Shown: positions 61,150 through 64,000 of the stretch, in pieces
How positions within the stretch are numbered: the stretch's first letter is position 1
Layout of the letters: each line of letters opens with the position of its first letter
Assembly: GCA_002914805.1 (NCBI GenBank)
Contig: JXTB01000793.1
Coordinates: 21,711 to 85,710 of the forward strand
DNA length: 64,000 bases
Direction of reading: 5' to 3'
From: Parasponia andersonii
Taxonomy: Eukaryota > Streptophyta > Magnoliopsida > Rosales > Cannabaceae
Made by a program: the position numbers and the translations under genes
Notes under the pieces: generated by a model
Told to the model about the DNA's origin: nothing
What the model saw: only the letters and a program-made list of their open reading frames with translations
Database searches by the model: none

Positions 61150-62931
61150 GACCTGTCATTTCTTTGCCGTTCGAGGCTGATATTCGATATCGTATATCCC
61201 CAGCTCGATGGTCCATTTGGTCAGTCGTCTCGACAGGTCTGGTTTGGCCAAGATTTGACGGATGGGGAAATCCGTATACACAGTGACCGAGTGTGCCTCA
61301 AAATACTGCCGGAGTTTCTTTTTAGCGTTGACTAGAGCGAGGACCTACTTTTCTGCCACACTGTATCAGGTTTCGGCATCTAGGAGCATGCGGCTTATAT
61401 AAAACACCGGTTTTTGTTTACTGTCTTCCTCGATGAACAGTACGGCGCTGACCGCTACTTCGGACACCGCTAAATAGGCGTACAGATGCTCCCCCTCTAC
61501 TGGGGAATCCAGGATAGGTGGGTGACTCAGATACAGCTTGAGGTCTGCCAGTGCCCTGTCCTATTCTTCCCCCCAGATGGCAGTAGAGCTTTTCTTCAAA
61601 CATTGGAAGAAAGGCTTGCATCGGTCGAACATCTTGGATACGAATCAGCTGAGAGCGGCTACCTTCCCGGCCAGGCGTTGGACCTCTCGAATAGATGAGG
61701 GTCTCTGCACATTCGCGATCGAGGTCAGCTGGGTCGGATTTTCCTCAATACCCCTCCGGCTCACGATATGCCCTAAGAATTGCCCAGAGGATACCCTAAA
61801 CACACACTTCTTGGGATTCAGATGCATCTGATGTTGCCTCAGAATCTGAAAACATTCATCTAGGTGCCTCAAATGGTCTGAATCCTCCCTGCTCTTCACG
61901 ACCATATCGTCGATGTAGACCTCCATAGTCTTTCCTAGTAGTCTGGCGAATATTTTATTCATAAACCTCTGGTAGGTTGCCCCCGCGTTCTTTAGGCCAA
62001 ATGGCATACGCCTGTAGCAGTACAGACCTCGCTCCGTGATAAAAGCCGTGTGGATCTGGTCTTCCGCGTACAGGGGGATCTGCTTGTATCCGGAGTAGGC
62101 ATCCAGAAAGCCTATTCTGTTGAATCCCGCCGTCGCATCTACTATTTGGTCGATTCTTAGCAGGGGGAAACTATCCTTCGGGCAGGCCTTGTTCAGGTTG
62201 GTGAAATCTATACAAATACAGTTGTCACCGTTTTTCTTTTTCACCACTACCGGGTTGGAGACCCATCGCGGGTATACGCATTCCCTAATCAGACCGCTCT
62301 CCTGCAGCTTTTCTACCTCCTTTTTGATCGCCCTATTTTTCTCTGGTGCGAACCTTCGGGGTTTCTGCCTGACTGAAGGGAAATGGGGGTCTATGTTCAG
62401 CCGGTGGCAAGAGTGTTCGGGGTCTATCCCGGGCATATCATCGTGGGACCATGCGAAGACGTCCTCGTTCCGCTTCAGGAATCCCAGCATCTCGTTCCTT
62501 TTCTCCTCGGGTAATAAGGCCCCGATCAGAATTACCTTCGCTGGTTCTGCCTCTTCCAGAGGGACTGCTACCAGCTCCTCGATCATGGATTCTGGACCGT
62601 TAGACTCTTCTTCGATTCGCTTCATGTATACTGGCAGGCGGTCCTTTGATTGCTATCCATCCCTGGTTGCGGCGCTTGCACTCGCGTCGGCTCCCTTCAG
62701 GGCGACTGAAAAGCATTTCTTTATGGAGGCCTGGTCTCCCTTGATGTCAATCGTGTACGTACCGTCCTTTGATTGACATCTTAAGACCTGGTGGAGGATG
62801 GAAGCGACCCCATGCATGGCGTGGATCCATCCCCTTCCCATGATGACGTAGAAGGAGGATTAGCAGTCAATGACGACGAAATTCACGTCCAAGCACCTCT
62901 CAGTTACAAAGACATTAAGGGTCACGACGCC
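61150..62931 (-). pseudogene. Tat reverse transcriptase and first RNase H, with stops
   Basis: RT frame 62625-61645 has FAWSHDDMPGIDP, VVKKKNGDNCICIDFTNLNK, RRMPFGLKNAGATYQRFMNK and the catalytic YIDDMVVKS, all normal for gypsy RT. It ends at a TGA (61645-61647) where CGA is expected. The first RNase H (61644-61150) is interrupted by TAG (61561), TGA (61366) and TAG (61345), but otherwise keeps family phrases (VFYISRML, WTIELGIYDIEY). The linker 62931-62626 has further stops in the same frame. Confidence 0.85.
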
Positions 62932-64000
62932 CTAAGGGCAGACCCTCGTGCTGTCGAAAGCAAACAGCGGTTGATAGGTCGGCCTGAGTGCGATTCTATC
63001 TAAATCCATATTCTCGAATGTGCTGAGGAATAGGATATCGACGCTGCTTCCACCATCGACCAGGACCCTTCCAACCAATGCGGAGCCGATCTGCAGTTTA
63101 ATCACCAAGGGATCGTCGTGAGGATGGCGCACCGTGGTTAAATCTTGCTGGGTGAAAACAATGGGGGCGGCGGATGTGCGGCTTTCTCCTGACATCAAGT
63201 GGTTGACGGAGTAGCCCATCCCCCTCAAGCGCTTCACCCTACCCTTAGCTCTTTTGAGGCATCTTTCTTTTTCCTCTTGATCCTGGGTCGGCTCTGGTTT
63301 GCCCATAATGGTCGGCACTATCCTCAGGGTCTGCTCTCCTGACCCAGAGGCTTGGGCCTGCTTCCCTTTCTCAGGCCTGGTGATGTCTTCCAACGGCTGG
63401 GTTCCACCGGTTTTCACGTACTGCTTCAGCCTGCCAGCATGGATCGCCATCATGATCTGAGTGTAAAGGTTGCGGCAGTAGACAGTGTCGTGCCCAAAGT
63501 CTTTGTGGAACTGGCAATACTTGTTCCTGTTCTTCATATGCTCAGGGACGCCAGATTTGGGTAGGTCTTTGAAAATGCCCTTGTCCTTGTTTTGGAGGTA
63601 GATCACGTCGATCGGCATGTTGAGCTCATACTTTAGTAGAGGGTCACAGGTCGTCTTCCTCCTCTTGCCACCCTCCTGACCATCCCGGACGGGGACTTCC
63701 TGCTTTGGAGCCGGCCCTTGGCTTGGTGAGGACCTCTTCACCCCTTGTGGGGCCGGGGGTTGTACTGGCATCGTTGTTATTGCGGCAGAGGTCTTGGGTG
63801 CCTTTTGGTGGCTTTCCAGCACCCTGAATACCCCTTCTGACTTTGCCTGGACGTCCGCCATATCATACGGAAGATTTAGAAAGAGGTGGTCCGATAGCAT
63901 TGATCCTGGCTGCAAGCTCCTGACGAACGAGCCTGTGGCTTGGACCGAGTCAGCGTTATGGACCAGTGACATTACCTCGAGGAAATGCGAGAGGTACTCT
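62932..64000 (-). pseudogene. Tat gag (C-terminal part) and protease, continuing past the window
   Basis: The frame is open to the right edge, so the Met at 63972 is not the true start. It contains a gag-like region (MLSDHLFLNLPYDMADVQAK), a Pro/Lys-rich linker, a knuckle-like CQFHKDFGHDTVYC (about 63520), and the protease active-site region VLVDGGSSVDILF (Asp present). It stops at a TAG at 62932, after which the same frame continues with GVVTLNVFVTE. The domain would assemble particles and process the polyprotein. Confidence 0.8.

Larger units (their letters stand above)
53297..64000 (-). mobile_element. Ty3/gypsy retrotransposon, Tat lineage (Grande-like), partial
   Basis: The minus strand runs gag, protease, RT, RNase H, archaeal-type RNase H and integrase (64000 down to 59320). 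Then comes a long 3' region with a tandem array and an antisense gene, then the 3' LTR. The extra archaeal-like RNase H and the antisense ORF between integrase and 3' LTR are known features of Tat elements such as Grande. The proposed left border is TGTTGGAGCAAG at 53297. The 5' LTR and start of gag lie beyond the right edge, and a sequence gap sits in or near the 3' LTR. Several stops and a changed integrase Glu make it inactive. It is much GC-richer than its surroundings. Confidence 0.85.

Noticed and set aside
62120..62776. 218-codon plus-strand frame opposite the Tat reverse transcriptase
   Set aside because: Shadow of RT; composition follows the sense codons and no domain is seen.

Overview
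This is a plant nuclear window, certainly a eudicot. The genes have spliceosomal introns and plant-only families: DREB2/AP2, XTH, a TPS-g terpene synthase, DUF26 proteins and a carotenoid cleavage dioxygenase. There is also chloroplast-derived DNA and the usual plant LTR retrotransposons. The first 53 kb are very AT-rich; the last 10.7 kb, one retrotransposon, are clearly GC-richer. A Rosales genome (for example Cannabaceae) would fit, but that is a guess. There is an assembly gap at 53992-54103 and a single N at 40346.

Layout. 58-723: LTR in minus orientation at the left edge. 1.1-1.6 kb: minisatellite. 3-3.8 kb: two palindromic repeats. 4.75-5.46 kb: broken DUF26 (CRRSP) gene. 5.6-10.1 kb: LINE RNase H remnant split by a 3.7-kb insert. 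12.5-13.9 kb (-): short DREB2-type transcription factor with a 5'UTR intron. 15.5-18.4 kb: repeats, including a hAT MITE with target-site duplication and a foldback element. 19.6-24.2 kb (+): 12-exon CCD1-like pseudogene. 27.5-29.7 kb (-): intact four-exon XTH. 31.6-32.2 kb: solo LTR with a perfect TTAGT duplication, same family as the left-edge LTR. 33.7-38.7 kb (-): decayed Copia element. 40.6-43.4 kb (+): intact seven-exon TPS-g terpene synthase, with four CACGTG boxes 0.8-1.1 kb upstream. 43.6-46.4 kb: MITE, SINE, Rab-GGTase beta fragment, LINE end. 46.8-47.9 kb: nuclear plastid insert (trnH-GUG plus two tandem rpl2 fragments). 50.5-52.3 kb (-): cytosolic ribosomal protein L8 (uL2). 53.3-64 kb (-): Ty3/gypsy Tat-lineage retrotransposon running off the right edge, with an antisense spliced gene and a 100-bp satellite-like array.

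The intact host genes (DREB2-like, XTH, TPS-g, RPL8) are unrelated in pathway and form no operon or obvious cluster. The most interesting unit is the Tat element. Besides gag-PR-RT-RNaseH-aRNaseH-IN on the minus strand, its 3' region holds a divergently transcribed gene with its own TATA box and introns, and a regular 100-bp tandem array. Most of its recognisable stop codons are explained by C-to-T changes, and its integrase has Lys in place of the catalytic Glu, so this copy is an old, probably methylated relic.
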